From assembly GCA_028820935.1 (NCBI GenBank), contig JAPPHZ010000001.1, forward strand, positions 1-42,822: a stretch of 42,822 bases of DNA, given 5' to 3'. Origin of the DNA: a bacterium. GTDB taxonomy: Bacteria > Actinomycetota > Acidimicrobiia > Spongiisociales > Spongiisociaceae. The notes below the pieces were generated by a model. The model saw only the letters and a list, made by a program, of their open reading frames with translations, made no database searches and was not told where the DNA came from. Within the stretch, counting starts at the first letter, position 1. Each line of letters starts with the position of its first letter. The position numbers and the translations under genes were made by a program. Below are positions 9,492-17,128 of this stretch, piece by piece.

Positions 9492-9511
9492 CAGGACTTG
9501 TATTGGTCCTG
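9492..9511 (+). promoter_or_regulatory. Short hairpin CAGGAC-N8-GTCCTG
   Basis: A perfect 6-bp inverted repeat with an 8-base loop lies between the sulfatase stop and the antitoxin remnant, 13 bp before its TTG start. It could be a weak terminator of the sulfatase gene (no T tract) or the old operator of the antitoxin gene, since such antitoxins bind palindromes near their own start. Confidence 0.3.
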
Positions 9512-9524
9512 AGAGCAGGAGAGG

Positions 9525-9789
9525 TTGAGCTTGTTCCACCGGATCAGGCCGATCAGCTACCTCGAGGCTCACGCCGAGATCGTGCGAACTCGCGCTGACC
9601 AGGGACCGTTGATCATCACCCGGAACGGTGGGGCCCAGGTGGTCACCAGGACATCGACAGCTACGAACAGGGCAGGAGACGATTGTCCTGCTCAAAATGC
9701 TTGCGCTTGGCAATCGCGTGGTCGAGGCTGGGGAAGTTCGTTGGCGAGCGACACAGTCGCAGAGCTTCGGGAGAGAGTCCACCGGCTAG
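9525..9789 (+). pseudogene. YefM/Phd-type antitoxin, broken by two frameshifts
   Basis: From TTG 9525 the first frame gives a Phd/YefM N-terminus (RIRPISYLEAHAEIV, then LIITRNGGAQVV). Near 9645 the frame shifts (two extra bases or one lost), giving QDIDSYEQ. Near 9670 one base is lost, and the third frame gives QETIVLLKMLALGNRVVEAG, ending at TAG 9787-9789. Read across the three frames this matches the family pattern (N-terminal DNA-binding fold, then the YEQ-x-QET-LLK-LALGN helix region). The usual RelE/ParE-type toxin gene does not follow; ruvB begins on the opposite strand. It is therefore a decayed orphan antitoxin, unless the shifts are sequencing errors. Confidence 0.75.
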
Positions 9790-9825
9790 CTGATGGTCCC
9801 CCGGCGCGACTCAACCGGCCGCCTG

Positions 9826-10881
9826 TCAGCGGTCGGTGGGCAGGGGGTTCGCTTCCGTTCCGAGGAGCGAGAACTGCGCGGATCCGGGCGCCTGAAGGCC
9901 CATGTGCTGGTAGGTGAGCGCCGTGGCCATCCGCCCGCGCGGGGTGCGCGCCACCAGTCCCCGCTGGACGAGGAACGGCTCGTAGGCCGACTCCACGGTC
10001 TCCGGCTCCTCCCCCACCGCGATCGCCAGGGTGGTGAGCCCCACGGGACCGCCGCCGAACTTGGACACGATGGCGTCGAGGATGAGGCGGTCCACCTTGT
10101 CCAGACCCAGATCGTCCACCTCCCAGAGCTCCATACCGGCCGCGGCGACAGCCTCGTCGATGCGCCCGTCCGCCCGCGCCACCGCGTACTCGCTCATCCT
10201 GGTCAGCAGGCGGTTGGCGATACGCGGCGTTCCCCGGCTCCGGACCGCCACGTAGCCGGCTGCATGGCCGGTCACCGGAACGCCGATGATGGTCGCCGAC
10301 CTCATCACTATCTGCTTCAACTCATCGTCCTCGTAGTAGTCGAGCCGGTCCACCATGCCGAAACGGTCCCGCAGGGGGGCGGTCACCGTGCCGATCCTGG
10401 TCGTGGCCCCCACCAGGGTGAACCGTGGCAGGCTCAGGCGGAGGGACTGGGCGGTCGGGCCCTTGCCGACCACGATGTCGAGGGCGAAGTCCTCCATCGC
10501 CGAGTACAAGACCTCCTCTATCACCCGCGGCAAGCGGTGTATCTCGTCGATGAACAGCACGTCCCCGTACTCCAGCCCGGACAGGATGGCGGCCAGATCC
10601 CCGGGGCGTTCCACCGCCGGGCCGGAGGTCGAGCGGAGCTGCGCCCCCATCTCGGCCGCGATGATGCGGGCCAGGGTGGTCTTGCCCAGACCGGGCGGAC
10701 CCGAGAGCAGCAGGTGATCGAGCGGACGACCCAGCTTGACCGAGGCCTCCATGGACACGGAGAGGCGCTGCTTGATCTTCCGCTGGCCGACGAACTCGTC
10801 CAGCGTCCTGGGGCGGAGCAAGACCTCGCTGGCATGGTCCTCCTCGGTGGGGTGGGTGGCCAGCAGGCCGTCCTCACGCAC
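9826..10881 (-). CDS. ruvB: Holliday junction branch-migration ATPase RuvB
   Basis: AAA+ motor that drives branch migration with RuvA. Seen over 351 residues, a normal length: the N-terminal LLRPRTLDEFVGQ block, Walker A GPPGLGKTT (61-69), Walker B with FIDEIHRL, the sensor GATTRIG, the arginine-finger region PLRDRFG, and a C-terminal winged-helix domain ending near TALTYQHMGL. The start lies inside the end of ruvA (8-base overlap). It is the third gene of ruvC-ruvA-ruvB and should be induced with them from the LexA site before ruvC. Confidence 0.98.
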   Translation of the reverse strand: MREDGLLATHPTEEDHASEVLLRPRTLDEFVGQRKIKQRLSVSMEASVKLGRPLDHLLLSGPPGLGKTTLARIIAAEMGAQLRSTSGPAVERPGDLAAILSGLEYGDVLFIDEIHRLPRVIEEVLYSAMEDFALDIVVGKGPTAQSLRLSLPRFTLVGATTRIGTVTAPLRDRFGMVDRLDYYEDDELKQIVMRSATIIGVPVTGHAAGYVAVRSRGTPRIANRLLTRMSEYAVARADGRIDEAVAAAGMELWEVDDLGLDKVDRLILDAIVSKFGGGPVGLTTLAIAVGEEPETVESAYEPFLVQRGLVARTPRGRMATALTYQHMGLQAPGSAQFSLLGTEANPLPTDR

Positions 10882-11461
10882 CGGAGAGGCCCCTGTTCCG
10901 GCCCATCACTTTGAGCGCGCTCCTGACCATCTCCTCGACCGGCCCGTCCAGCGAAATCTCCTCCAGGGCCGCTCGAACCTCGACCGGCAGGTAGCCCAGG
11001 GATTCGAGGGCCTCCCTGACCCTCGCCACCTCCGAGGTGGATGCCATGCCCACCACCATCGAACCCAGCTTGGGCCGGAGGTCGAGGATCAGCTTCTCGG
11101 CCTTGCGCTTACCGATCCCGGGGGCCGCCACCAGCGCCGCCACATCATCCGTGGCCACGGCTTGGCGCAGGTCGGCCGGGCGCATTGTCGCCAGTATGGC
11201 CATGGCCAGGGCCGGTCCCACGCCGCTGGCGCCCAGGAGGATCCTGAACATGTCACGGCTGGCCTGGCCGTCGAAGCCGTAGAGGGACATATTGTCCTCC
11301 CGCACCGCCAGGTGGGTATGCAGCACCACCTCCTCGCCCAGGCCAGGCAGAGAGGTCAGATCACGAGGCGTCACGTTCACCTCGTAACCGACGCCACCGA
11401 CCTCGATCACGACACCCGACTCGCCCTTGGCGACCAGCATGCCCCGGAGCCGGCTGATCAT
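10874..11461 (-). CDS. ruvA: Holliday junction DNA-binding protein RuvA
   Basis: Tetrameric four-way-junction binder and RuvB partner. Seen over 195 residues: the N-terminal OB fold (MISRLRGMLVAKGE), helix-hairpin-helix motifs at GASGVGPALAMAIL and APGIGKRKAEKLILDL, and a C-terminal three-helix domain (EALESLGY region) that contacts RuvB. It overlaps ruvC by 4 bases and ruvB by 8 bases. Confidence 0.98.
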   Translation of the reverse strand: MISRLRGMLVAKGESGVVIEVGGVGYEVNVTPRDLTSLPGLGEEVVLHTHLAVREDNMSLYGFDGQASRDMFRILLGASGVGPALAMAILATMRPADLRQAVATDDVAALVAAPGIGKRKAEKLILDLRPKLGSMVVGMASTSEVARVREALESLGYLPVEVRAALEEISLDGPVEEMVRSALKVMGRNRGLSGA

Positions 11462-11973
11462 CCGGCAGCCCTCCGAGCCGCCGCCTCGACGCGGCCCAGC
11501 CGGTTGCCCGTGCTCTGCATGTGGCAGAGGGCGATGGCCAGGGCATCGGCGGCGTCGGCCGGTCGGGGCGCCTCCCGCAGGCCGAGACGCCGCGCCACCA
11601 TCTGCTGGACCTGCGCCTTAGAAGCCCGGCCGTCGCCGGTGACGACCGCCTTGACGGCCGAAGGGGAGTACTCGAAGACCTCGAGCCCTGCCCGTGCCGC
11701 CGCCAGCAGGATCACCCCCGAAGCCTGGCCCACCTGGGTGGCGGTGAGGCGGTTCCGGTTGACGAAGACCCGCTCGATGGCCATCACCTCCGGCCGGACC
11801 TCGTCGATCAACTCGCTGATGTCCTGGTAGAGGACGTCCAACCGGGTGGCTGTCGGCAAGCCGGCCTCAGTCCTGATCACGCCCGCGGACTTGACGTCCG
11901 GAGAGCCGACGCCCCTACGGACCACGCCGAACCCGGTGGTCGTCAGCCCGGGATCGATACCGATCACGAGCAC
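11458..11973 (-). CDS. ruvC: Crossover junction endodeoxyribonuclease RuvC
   Basis: Resolves Holliday junctions. Seen over 171 residues: the RNase H fold with catalytic Asp7 in GIDPG, Glu in the MAIERVFVN block, and the C-terminal acidic pair in ADAADALAIALCH. GTG start with GGAA about 9 bases upstream. It is the first gene of the ruv operon; a LexA-type palindrome lies about 30 bp upstream. The usual yebC-like gene is not upstream; a family 1 element and the end of the Tad operon are there instead. Confidence 0.98.
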   Translation of the reverse strand: MLVIGIDPGLTTTGFGVVRRGVGSPDVKSAGVIRTEAGLPTATRLDVLYQDISELIDEVRPEVMAIERVFVNRNRLTATQVGQASGVILLAAARAGLEVFEYSPSAVKAVVTGDGRASKAQVQQMVARRLGLREAPRPADAADALAIALCHMQSTGNRLGRVEAAARRAAG

Positions 11974-12000
11974 GGCGGTTCCGGGGCCGGTACCTGTGGT

Positions 12001-12016
12001 GCGAACATATGTTCTA
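12001..12016 (-). promoter_or_regulatory. LexA (SOS) box of the ruvCAB operon
   Basis: The sequence GCGAACATATGTTCTA contains CGAAC-ATAT-GTTC, close to the Gram-positive/actinobacterial LexA operator CGAAC-N4-GTTCG (last G replaced by T). It ends about 28 bp before the ruvC start, where an operator overlapping the promoter is expected. Known: ruv genes are SOS-controlled in many bacteria. Inferred: DNA damage releases this operon. Confidence 0.85.
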
Positions 12017-12072
12017 GTCTAGCCCGCCGCGGCCACAGTTCCGGCTCTTTCCGGGCTGCCAAACGTCTTGCC

Positions 12073-12238
12073 AGTGGTCTGTCTGTGGAATGGCGGCGTG
12101 GTATGGCGTCGGCAGCGGTGTTCCTCGCAAGGCCCGCTGACGAAGGCGTGCCCGCAGCGGCACGGTGAGGAAGCGGAACGCAGCGAGGGGCGCCGATGAC
12201 CGCCAGAGCACGCCTAGCTGTTCCACAGACAGACCACT
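12073..12238 (+). repeat. Family 1 palindromic element, complete copy (166 bp)
   Basis: The terminal inverted repeats are 16 bp and perfect (AGTGGTCTGTCTGTGG and its complement). The centre is a 6-bp stem CGTGCC-cgcagc-GGCACG at 12147-12164, exactly 74 bp from each end. Between them are further pairings, such as CCGCT/AGCGG and CCTCGC/GCGAGG, so the whole unit can fold into one long bulged hairpin. The base after the right end is A, giving the TA seen at other copies; the left flank has CA. It lies between the HTH gene and ruvC, and its end forms part of the HTH stop codon. No gene is inside it. Confidence 0.88.
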
Positions 12239-12458
12239 ACCAATCGTCGGGGTCCACGCGCTGGTTTCGAAGCCACTCGATGACCCGGTCACGATGGAAC
12301 AGGAGCCGTCCCTTGACACTGGCGCAGTCGATCCAGCCCTCTCCGATGAGGCGACGGGTCTCCTCGATGGAGAGACCGAGCAGGTCGGCCACCCCGGGCA
12401 CATCGAGGACCGGGGGGAAGAGCCGGGGATCGCTGCCGGCATCCGATGGGTAGATCAT
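12237..12458 (-). CDS. Small helix-turn-helix protein (excisionase/MerR-like HTH_17 type)
   Basis: 73 residues. Seen: DVPGVADLLGLSIEETRRLI followed by a Gly/Trp turn and GRLLFHRDRVIEWLRNQ. This is the layout of the winged HTH_17 domain found in excisionase-like and small regulatory proteins. It lies 48 bp downstream of the Flp-like gene on the same strand, so it is probably the last gene of the Tad operon and a candidate regulator, though it could be independent. The TAG stop is completed by the end of the family 1 element, so the original C-terminus may have been altered by insertion. The ribosome site is weak. Confidence 0.72.
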   Translation of the reverse strand: MIYPSDAGSDPRLFPPVLDVPGVADLLGLSIEETRRLIGEGWIDCASVKGRLLFHRDRVIEWLRNQRVDPDDW

Positions 12459-12506
12459 GCCGTCGCCCCGTCGCCGTAGGGAGGGAACAGGAAGTACCGT
12501 TCCATG

Positions 12507-12740
12507 TCAGGAGGAGGGGACGGGAGTGACGCTCACGTCCGTGATGATCTGGGCCCTCACCCAGTTGACAACGTCGTTTCCTACGTTCGTAAGCCCGGCC
12601 CGGAGGGCGAACACCACCAGCACCCCGACCACGATCCAGGCGAGGATTGTCGAGGTCTCGGCTGCTCCCTTTTCGTCCCGAAGCCACAGGGTGCGGGCAT
12701 GAACCCGCGCCATCGTCCTGGCGCCGATCTTGATCTTCAC
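12507..12740 (-). CDS. Flp-like pilin (small prepilin-like membrane protein)
   Basis: 77 residues with one hydrophobic helix (residues about 29-48). Seen: a basic N-terminal part, then DEKGAAETSTILAWIVVGVL. A Gly, then Glu a few residues later, then a helix is the prepilin-like arrangement of Flp/Fap pilins. GTG 12740 was chosen because AGGAAAGGAG lies 5 bases before it. It follows tadC in the operon. Known: Flp pilins are the main subunit of Tad pili and are cut by a TadV-type peptidase, which is not in this window. It is less alike than textbook Flp, so a TadE-like minor subunit is possible. Confidence 0.7.
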   Translation of the reverse strand: MKIKIGARTMARVHARTLWLRDEKGAAETSTILAWIVVGVLVVFALRAGLTNVGNDVVNWVRAQIITDVSVTPVPSS

Positions 12741-12835
12741 CTTTGCTCCTTTCCTATCTCGGAGTTGCTCGATACGACCCGACCAACGAACCACCCCACT
12801 TGCCTGACCCGCCGAACCCGCGCTCCCTCATCGGT

Positions 12836-13792
12836 CTATCCCCCGAACACGATCGACGGGATCGGGGCGGCCATGAACAGCATCGTGATGGGCGCGAGGA
12901 CCACCACCACCGGAATGACCATCAGGATCCGCCGGCGCGCCGCCGTCCTCCTAAGCGCATCCCGACGCATCGCCCTCAGGTCCTTCGACAGCCCGAGCAG
13001 CGCATCGGAGAGATCGGATCCCTGCTCCTGGGATCTCGCCATGACGCGGTAGGTCCGGGCCGCCTCCGGCTCCGGCGTCAGCCTTTCCGCCCGGGCCATG
13101 GCCTCGGCGAAGACCCAACCCCGCTCGTGCAGGTGGAGCACCTCGGCGATCTCGTCCACCGCGATCCCGCGGGCGCGGCTCACTACGTACCGAAGACCCT
13201 GGATGGGTCCACCACCCACCCGGGTATACATGGCCACCAGCTGGTTGATGGTGTAGAGCTCCGAACGGATGGCCTCCCGGCGCCGGCGGACCGCCTCGGA
13301 CAACCGGGCCCGAACCTGGAGACCACCCAAGGCCGCGCCGGCCGTCATGAACAGGATCACCCTCATACCGGACCCGCCACTCACCAACGCGATTCCTGCC
13401 AGACCGGTGGCGTACAGGACCATCAGGCCGAGGGATCGCATTCGGTAGACCCGCGGTCGTGCGGCTTCCTCCAGGTCCGGGAACAGACCTCCCTGGCGCA
13501 GCCGGACCGCCAGCTCCCGATCGTCCATCGGCATCAGCAACCGCGCCACCGGATACACCGTCCCGGCCAGCATCGGTCCCAGCAAGCGGCGAATGGCGTT
13601 TTGGCCGAGCGTCCGTCCCGGGTCCATCCGGACCGCCGCCTCGGGACTCGGACGGAACTCCAGCCTGGTGGCGTTGGAGTACGGTCGCACCCGCGACCCC
13701 AGCCGGCGAGGCGGCCTTATCCAGAGCGCGACGCCGGAGACGGCGAATACCACAGACGAGGCGACCGCCAGGACTGTCAAGCCGACGTTCAT
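12836..13792 (-). CDS. tadC: Tad pilus inner-membrane platform protein TadC
   Basis: Type II secretion F-domain protein of 318 residues. Seen: an N-terminal helix (residues 5-25), paired helices in the middle near the GLMVLYATGLAGIALV region, a cytoplasmic four-helix part (LYTINQLVAMYTRVGGGPIQGL and the ERGWVFAEAMARAE segment, with SQEQGSDLSDAL), and a last helix near the C-terminus (MVIPVVVVLAPITMLFM). The start overlaps tadB by 4 bases (ATGA). It forms the membrane platform with TadB on which TadA works. Confidence 0.88.
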   Translation of the reverse strand: MNVGLTVLAVASSVVFAVSGVALWIRPPRRLGSRVRPYSNATRLEFRPSPEAAVRMDPGRTLGQNAIRRLLGPMLAGTVYPVARLLMPMDDRELAVRLRQGGLFPDLEEAARPRVYRMRSLGLMVLYATGLAGIALVSGGSGMRVILFMTAGAALGGLQVRARLSEAVRRRREAIRSELYTINQLVAMYTRVGGGPIQGLRYVVSRARGIAVDEIAEVLHLHERGWVFAEAMARAERLTPEPEAARTYRVMARSQEQGSDLSDALLGLSKDLRAMRRDALRRTAARRRILMVIPVVVVLAPITMLFMAAPIPSIVFGG

Positions 13793-14685
13793 CGCCACCG
13801 TCCCTTGCCGACGTCCCCGGCGCCCGCCAGAACCCGTGGCTCGCCGGTCGACCGACCGATGTACCTCAGGAGCCCCACCCCGATCACCGACCACACCACC
13901 GCCGCCAGGACCACCACCAGACCGGAACCTGAGCGATAGAAGGCCCGGTACTGGTCCGAGGTCTGGGTCAGGAACAGCAACAGGAGCCACGGAATCAGCA
14001 CCACCACCCAACTCTCGATACGCTGCTCGGTGCCGTCGGCCCGGATCTCGGCCTCCAAGCGGAGATCCTCCGTTATCTCTCCGATCAGATCGCGGAGCAC
14101 CTCGGCCACGAGGCCACCGCCGTGCTCGTGCGCCAGCACCAGCACCTCCAGGATCCGATCGGAGTTGGGATCGCCCAGCTCTTCCTTCATCAGCTCCAAG
14201 CCGGGAACCACTCCCATCATGCGGGCCATGAGACGGAACCGGCCGAAGGCGGGCCGGAGCGGCGCCGGACCACGTTCGGCCAGGTCGCCCAACGCCAGCG
14301 TCAACGTGGACCCGGCCGAGATCGCCGCGAGCGCATCCCGGAGGGCATCCGGCCAGGCCTGACGGATCCGGCGGAGCCGTTCGCGGCGGCGGCGCGTGTA
14401 GAAGGCATACGGCGAGAGCGCCAATGCGGCGGCCGGCATGATCGCCAACCACCAAGCCTCTGTGAGGATGGTCGTGACGACCAGCGTCGCCAGACCTAGG
14501 ACGCCGGAACCGGCGAGGAACTGGAGCGGGCTCAGATCACTTCCGGCCTGTACCAACCAGAGGTGATAGCGGGACAGGTCGCGCCGGGCGGCCTGCCTGC
14601 GGCGCATCGCCGCCGTGTAGCCGGTGAACAGGCCGGCCGCCATGTAGACGGCGACCGCCGTGGCCAGGGACGCCAGCAGCCTCAT
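13789..14685 (-). CDS. tadB: Tad pilus inner-membrane platform protein TadB
   Basis: 298 residues, type II secretion F domain. Seen: an N-terminal helix right after the start MRLLASLATAVAVYMAA, two helices near residues 60-100 (VLGLATLVVTTIL), a cytoplasmic domain with WPDALRDALAAISAGSTL and LAHEHGGGLVAEVL, and C-terminal helices. ATG 14685 was chosen because it overlaps the stop of tadA (ATGA). An upstream in-frame extension to 14793 is possible but would lie inside tadA. Confidence 0.88.
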   Translation of the reverse strand: MRLLASLATAVAVYMAAGLFTGYTAAMRRRQAARRDLSRYHLWLVQAGSDLSPLQFLAGSGVLGLATLVVTTILTEAWWLAIMPAAALALSPYAFYTRRRRERLRRIRQAWPDALRDALAAISAGSTLTLALGDLAERGPAPLRPAFGRFRLMARMMGVVPGLELMKEELGDPNSDRILEVLVLAHEHGGGLVAEVLRDLIGEITEDLRLEAEIRADGTEQRIESWVVVLIPWLLLLFLTQTSDQYRAFYRSGSGLVVVLAAVVWSVIGVGLLRYIGRSTGEPRVLAGAGDVGKGRWR

Positions 14686-15968
14686 AGCGGGAGCTCCCAG
14701 GACCCCGAGAGGACGGCTTCGATGCCGGCGCCCTCGGGGAGAGACCGTTCCAGGCGCTGCCGGATCCCGGTCGGCGGAAGTACGCCGGTCCATTCGAGGG
14801 TCCCGGCTACGTCGTTCCGGCGGAACAGGGTGTCGGTCTCGAATCCACCGCTCCGACGGGGGGATTCAACCACCAGCATCTCCATGACCCGGCGCCGGAT
14901 GCCCGCCTGGTCGCCGGCCAACTGGTCCCGCTGCAGGTGTACCACGAAGTCGATCGCCGTGCCGAACACCCTGGTCAGGATGGCTTCGGTCACATTCTCA
15001 CCTGCCATGAGAGCCGCATTGACCAGCGCCACCAGAGCCGCCGAAGCAGAATCGGCGTGAATGGTGCAGGCGAAGCCGCAACCAGCGTTTACCGCCCTGG
15101 TGAGCTCGAATGCTTCCGATCCCCGCACCTCGCCGACACAGATGAGGTCAGGACGCTGGGCCAGCACCACCTTCACCAGGTCCCGCAGCGTGTAGCGCCG
15201 GCTGCCGTCAAGGTTGGGCGGGCTCGCCTCGTAGAAACTCCCCTGCAGCAAGGGCATGTCGAGTTCCCTGACCTCCTCGCATACCCGGACACACCGATCG
15301 GCGGGAACCGACCTCAGGTAAGCGCTCAGCAGGGTGGTCTTACCCGCCCCCGGTGGCCCGCTGAACAGGATGGTGGTGTTGGCTCGCGCCGCCACCCATA
15401 GGAACGCCGCCGCGGACCTGGACAGCACGCCGCCCTCCACGAGAAAGCTCAGGTCATAGTTCTTGACTGTGTACTTCCGGAGGGTCACCGACAGGCGGTC
15501 CGCCACCGGTGGGATGACGGCGGTGAGGCGGGCCCGCCCGCCGAGCACGCGCGCCTGCTCGATCGGGTTGGAGACATCCAGGCGCCGGTTTGTCCCTGCC
15601 AGAATCCGGGTGACGATCTGGCGGTTCTCCTCCTCGGAGGTAGGGGTGTCCAGAGCCTGCAGGCGCCCGGACGAGTCGAGGAACGTCACCCGCTCACCCT
15701 CTATGAACACCTCTTCTATGTCGTTCCGGTCGATCACCGGGGTCAGCGGTCCGTAGCCGACCAGGGAATCGATCAGCCTCTCGCCTATCTCGGCAGGATC
15801 GCGGAAGGGGCGGACACCTCGTCCGGCGAAGGCTCTCCTCTGGTAGGCCGAGACCAGTTGATCGACCTCGGCCCGGATGGTCTCACCGTCCTCGAGGGGA
15901 TCCAGATCCAGCTCACCGATGCGTTCCGCGGCTCGCCTTCGCAGGGTCTCGTACGGACCGGTGCTCAC
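14682..15968 (-). CDS. cpaF: Tad pilus assembly ATPase TadA/CpaF
   Basis: Secretion ATPase of the VirB11/CpaF group, 428 residues. Seen: an N-terminal domain with GYGPLTPVIDRNDIEEVFI, Walker A GPPGAGKTT (204-212), an Asp box (VCEEVRELDMP), a Walker B region DLICVGEVRGSEAFE, and a His box FACTIHADSA. GTG 15968 was chosen because it overlaps the stop of the cpaE-like gene (GTGA). The ATPase powers pilin assembly through TadB/TadC. Confidence 0.95.
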   Translation of the reverse strand: MSTGPYETLRRRAAERIGELDLDPLEDGETIRAEVDQLVSAYQRRAFAGRGVRPFRDPAEIGERLIDSLVGYGPLTPVIDRNDIEEVFIEGERVTFLDSSGRLQALDTPTSEEENRQIVTRILAGTNRRLDVSNPIEQARVLGGRARLTAVIPPVADRLSVTLRKYTVKNYDLSFLVEGGVLSRSAAAFLWVAARANTTILFSGPPGAGKTTLLSAYLRSVPADRCVRVCEEVRELDMPLLQGSFYEASPPNLDGSRRYTLRDLVKVVLAQRPDLICVGEVRGSEAFELTRAVNAGCGFACTIHADSASAALVALVNAALMAGENVTEAILTRVFGTAIDFVVHLQRDQLAGDQAGIRRRVMEMLVVESPRRSGGFETDTLFRRNDVAGTLEWTGVLPPTGIRQRLERSLPEGAGIEAVLSGSWELPL

Positions 15969-17128
15969 AGCGCCTCCCGGTCGGCACTGCTCGCCATGGC
16001 GCTGCCGAGCTTTTCGACGGTCCTGATGAAGGATCCTTTCGGCGTAGGCGTTCCGTTCCACACGGCCCGTTCCAGGCCGGCGTCGACCGGCAGCCAGGTA
16101 ATGGAGTCGGGGACGAGGTTCCTCAGCAGCTCGTCGCTCAGTTCGCCCCGCTGGAACTTGGTGAGGGTGCGGGACTCGAACACGATGTGGAGGGGCGCGG
16201 CGGTGATGGTGCGTACCCTGGCGGACCAGGCGAGGGCTCTCGACAGGCCGACCGGGGTGGGCTCGGCCAGGCCAACCACCTCTCCCGCCAGTCCGAGCAA
16301 AGCCCGGCTCACATCGAAGCGCCCTTCACGAGCCTTGGCGGGACCCGGTTCCTCGAGATACGGAGATGCCTTGAGGATCACCTCGTCCTGGACCGAGGAG
16401 ATGGTCTCGACCAGGTCGACCACTTCCTCGGCCTGCACCGTGTGCCAGTCGGCGGGATCGGGTAGGCCGGTCAGAAGCGTTACACCGTACGGCCCGGCCA
16501 TGAACGAGTCCCTCACGTCACCACGAAGCAACAGATGGGCGTCCAGGGCCGTCAGCAGATTCGGAACGACCGGAAGGGAGAACCTCTGCGCAAGCATCGG
16601 CGTGATGGTGTCTACCTCGATCACCATCGCCGCACGCTGGCGGGTTTGGAAGGCGCCGGCAAGCATGACGGCCACGTCAGCGGCCACGTCACCTCCGGCC
16701 ACCATGGTGATGCGGCCCAGCCGAGTCCGCTCGCGGACCGTGGCGGCCGCCACCCGGGATCGAGGCAGGCCGTCGAAGGCCACCGTCGCGACGATCTCCA
16801 GGATCGTCTCCGGCCCGCCGCCGGCCGGCGCAAGGCCGTCCACACCCAACGCCAGGAGGCGTTCCCTGCCCAGATCACCCGAGTCGGGATCGAAGATTCC
16901 CACCACCTTGCGGCCTTCCCTCTGGATCCGATCCACCAGACGCGGGCTCAGGAAGCTGGTGATGTCGTCGATCAAGAGAACCTCGTATTCCGTCTGCAGC
17001 GCCTCCGTCGCGGTGAGCACCGTTCCCTTGAGGCGGCCACCTCCGAAGTCGCTGAGGAACCGCACCAACTCGGAGGCCCAACCCCGTTGCGACCCGGCGA
17101 TGGCGATGACGGGCTCGAATCCGATCAC
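15965..17128 (-). CDS. CpaE/TadZ-like protein with degenerate P-loop
   Basis: 387 residues between cpaB and cpaF, the usual place of the CpaE/TadZ localisation factor. Seen: an N-terminal receiver-like part (EYEVLLIDDITSFLSPRLV, then VVGIFDP), then a MinD/ParA-like part starting GRITMVAGGDVAADVAVML near residue 138. The normal deviant Walker A (KGGxGKT) has become AGGDVAADV: both lysines and the Thr are missing, so ATP binding may be lost. Known: some TadZ proteins are atypical ATPases. It overlaps both neighbours by 4 bases. The family call rests on position and fold pattern. Confidence 0.7.
   Translation of the reverse strand: MIGFEPVIAIAGSQRGWASELVRFLSDFGGGRLKGTVLTATEALQTEYEVLLIDDITSFLSPRLVDRIQREGRKVVGIFDPDSGDLGRERLLALGVDGLAPAGGGPETILEIVATVAFDGLPRSRVAAATVRERTRLGRITMVAGGDVAADVAVMLAGAFQTRQRAAMVIEVDTITPMLAQRFSLPVVPNLLTALDAHLLLRGDVRDSFMAGPYGVTLLTGLPDPADWHTVQAEEVVDLVETISSVQDEVILKASPYLEEPGPAKAREGRFDVSRALLGLAGEVVGLAEPTPVGLSRALAWSARVRTITAAPLHIVFESRTLTKFQRGELSDELLRNLVPDSITWLPVDAGLERAVWNGTPTPKGSFIRTVEKLGSAMASSADREAL

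Noticed and set aside
13789-14455. Upstream extension of tadC beyond its ATG at 13792
   Set aside because: The extension lies wholly in another frame of tadB and is Arg/Gly/Pro-rich; the ATGA overlap at 13789-13792 gives a natural start.
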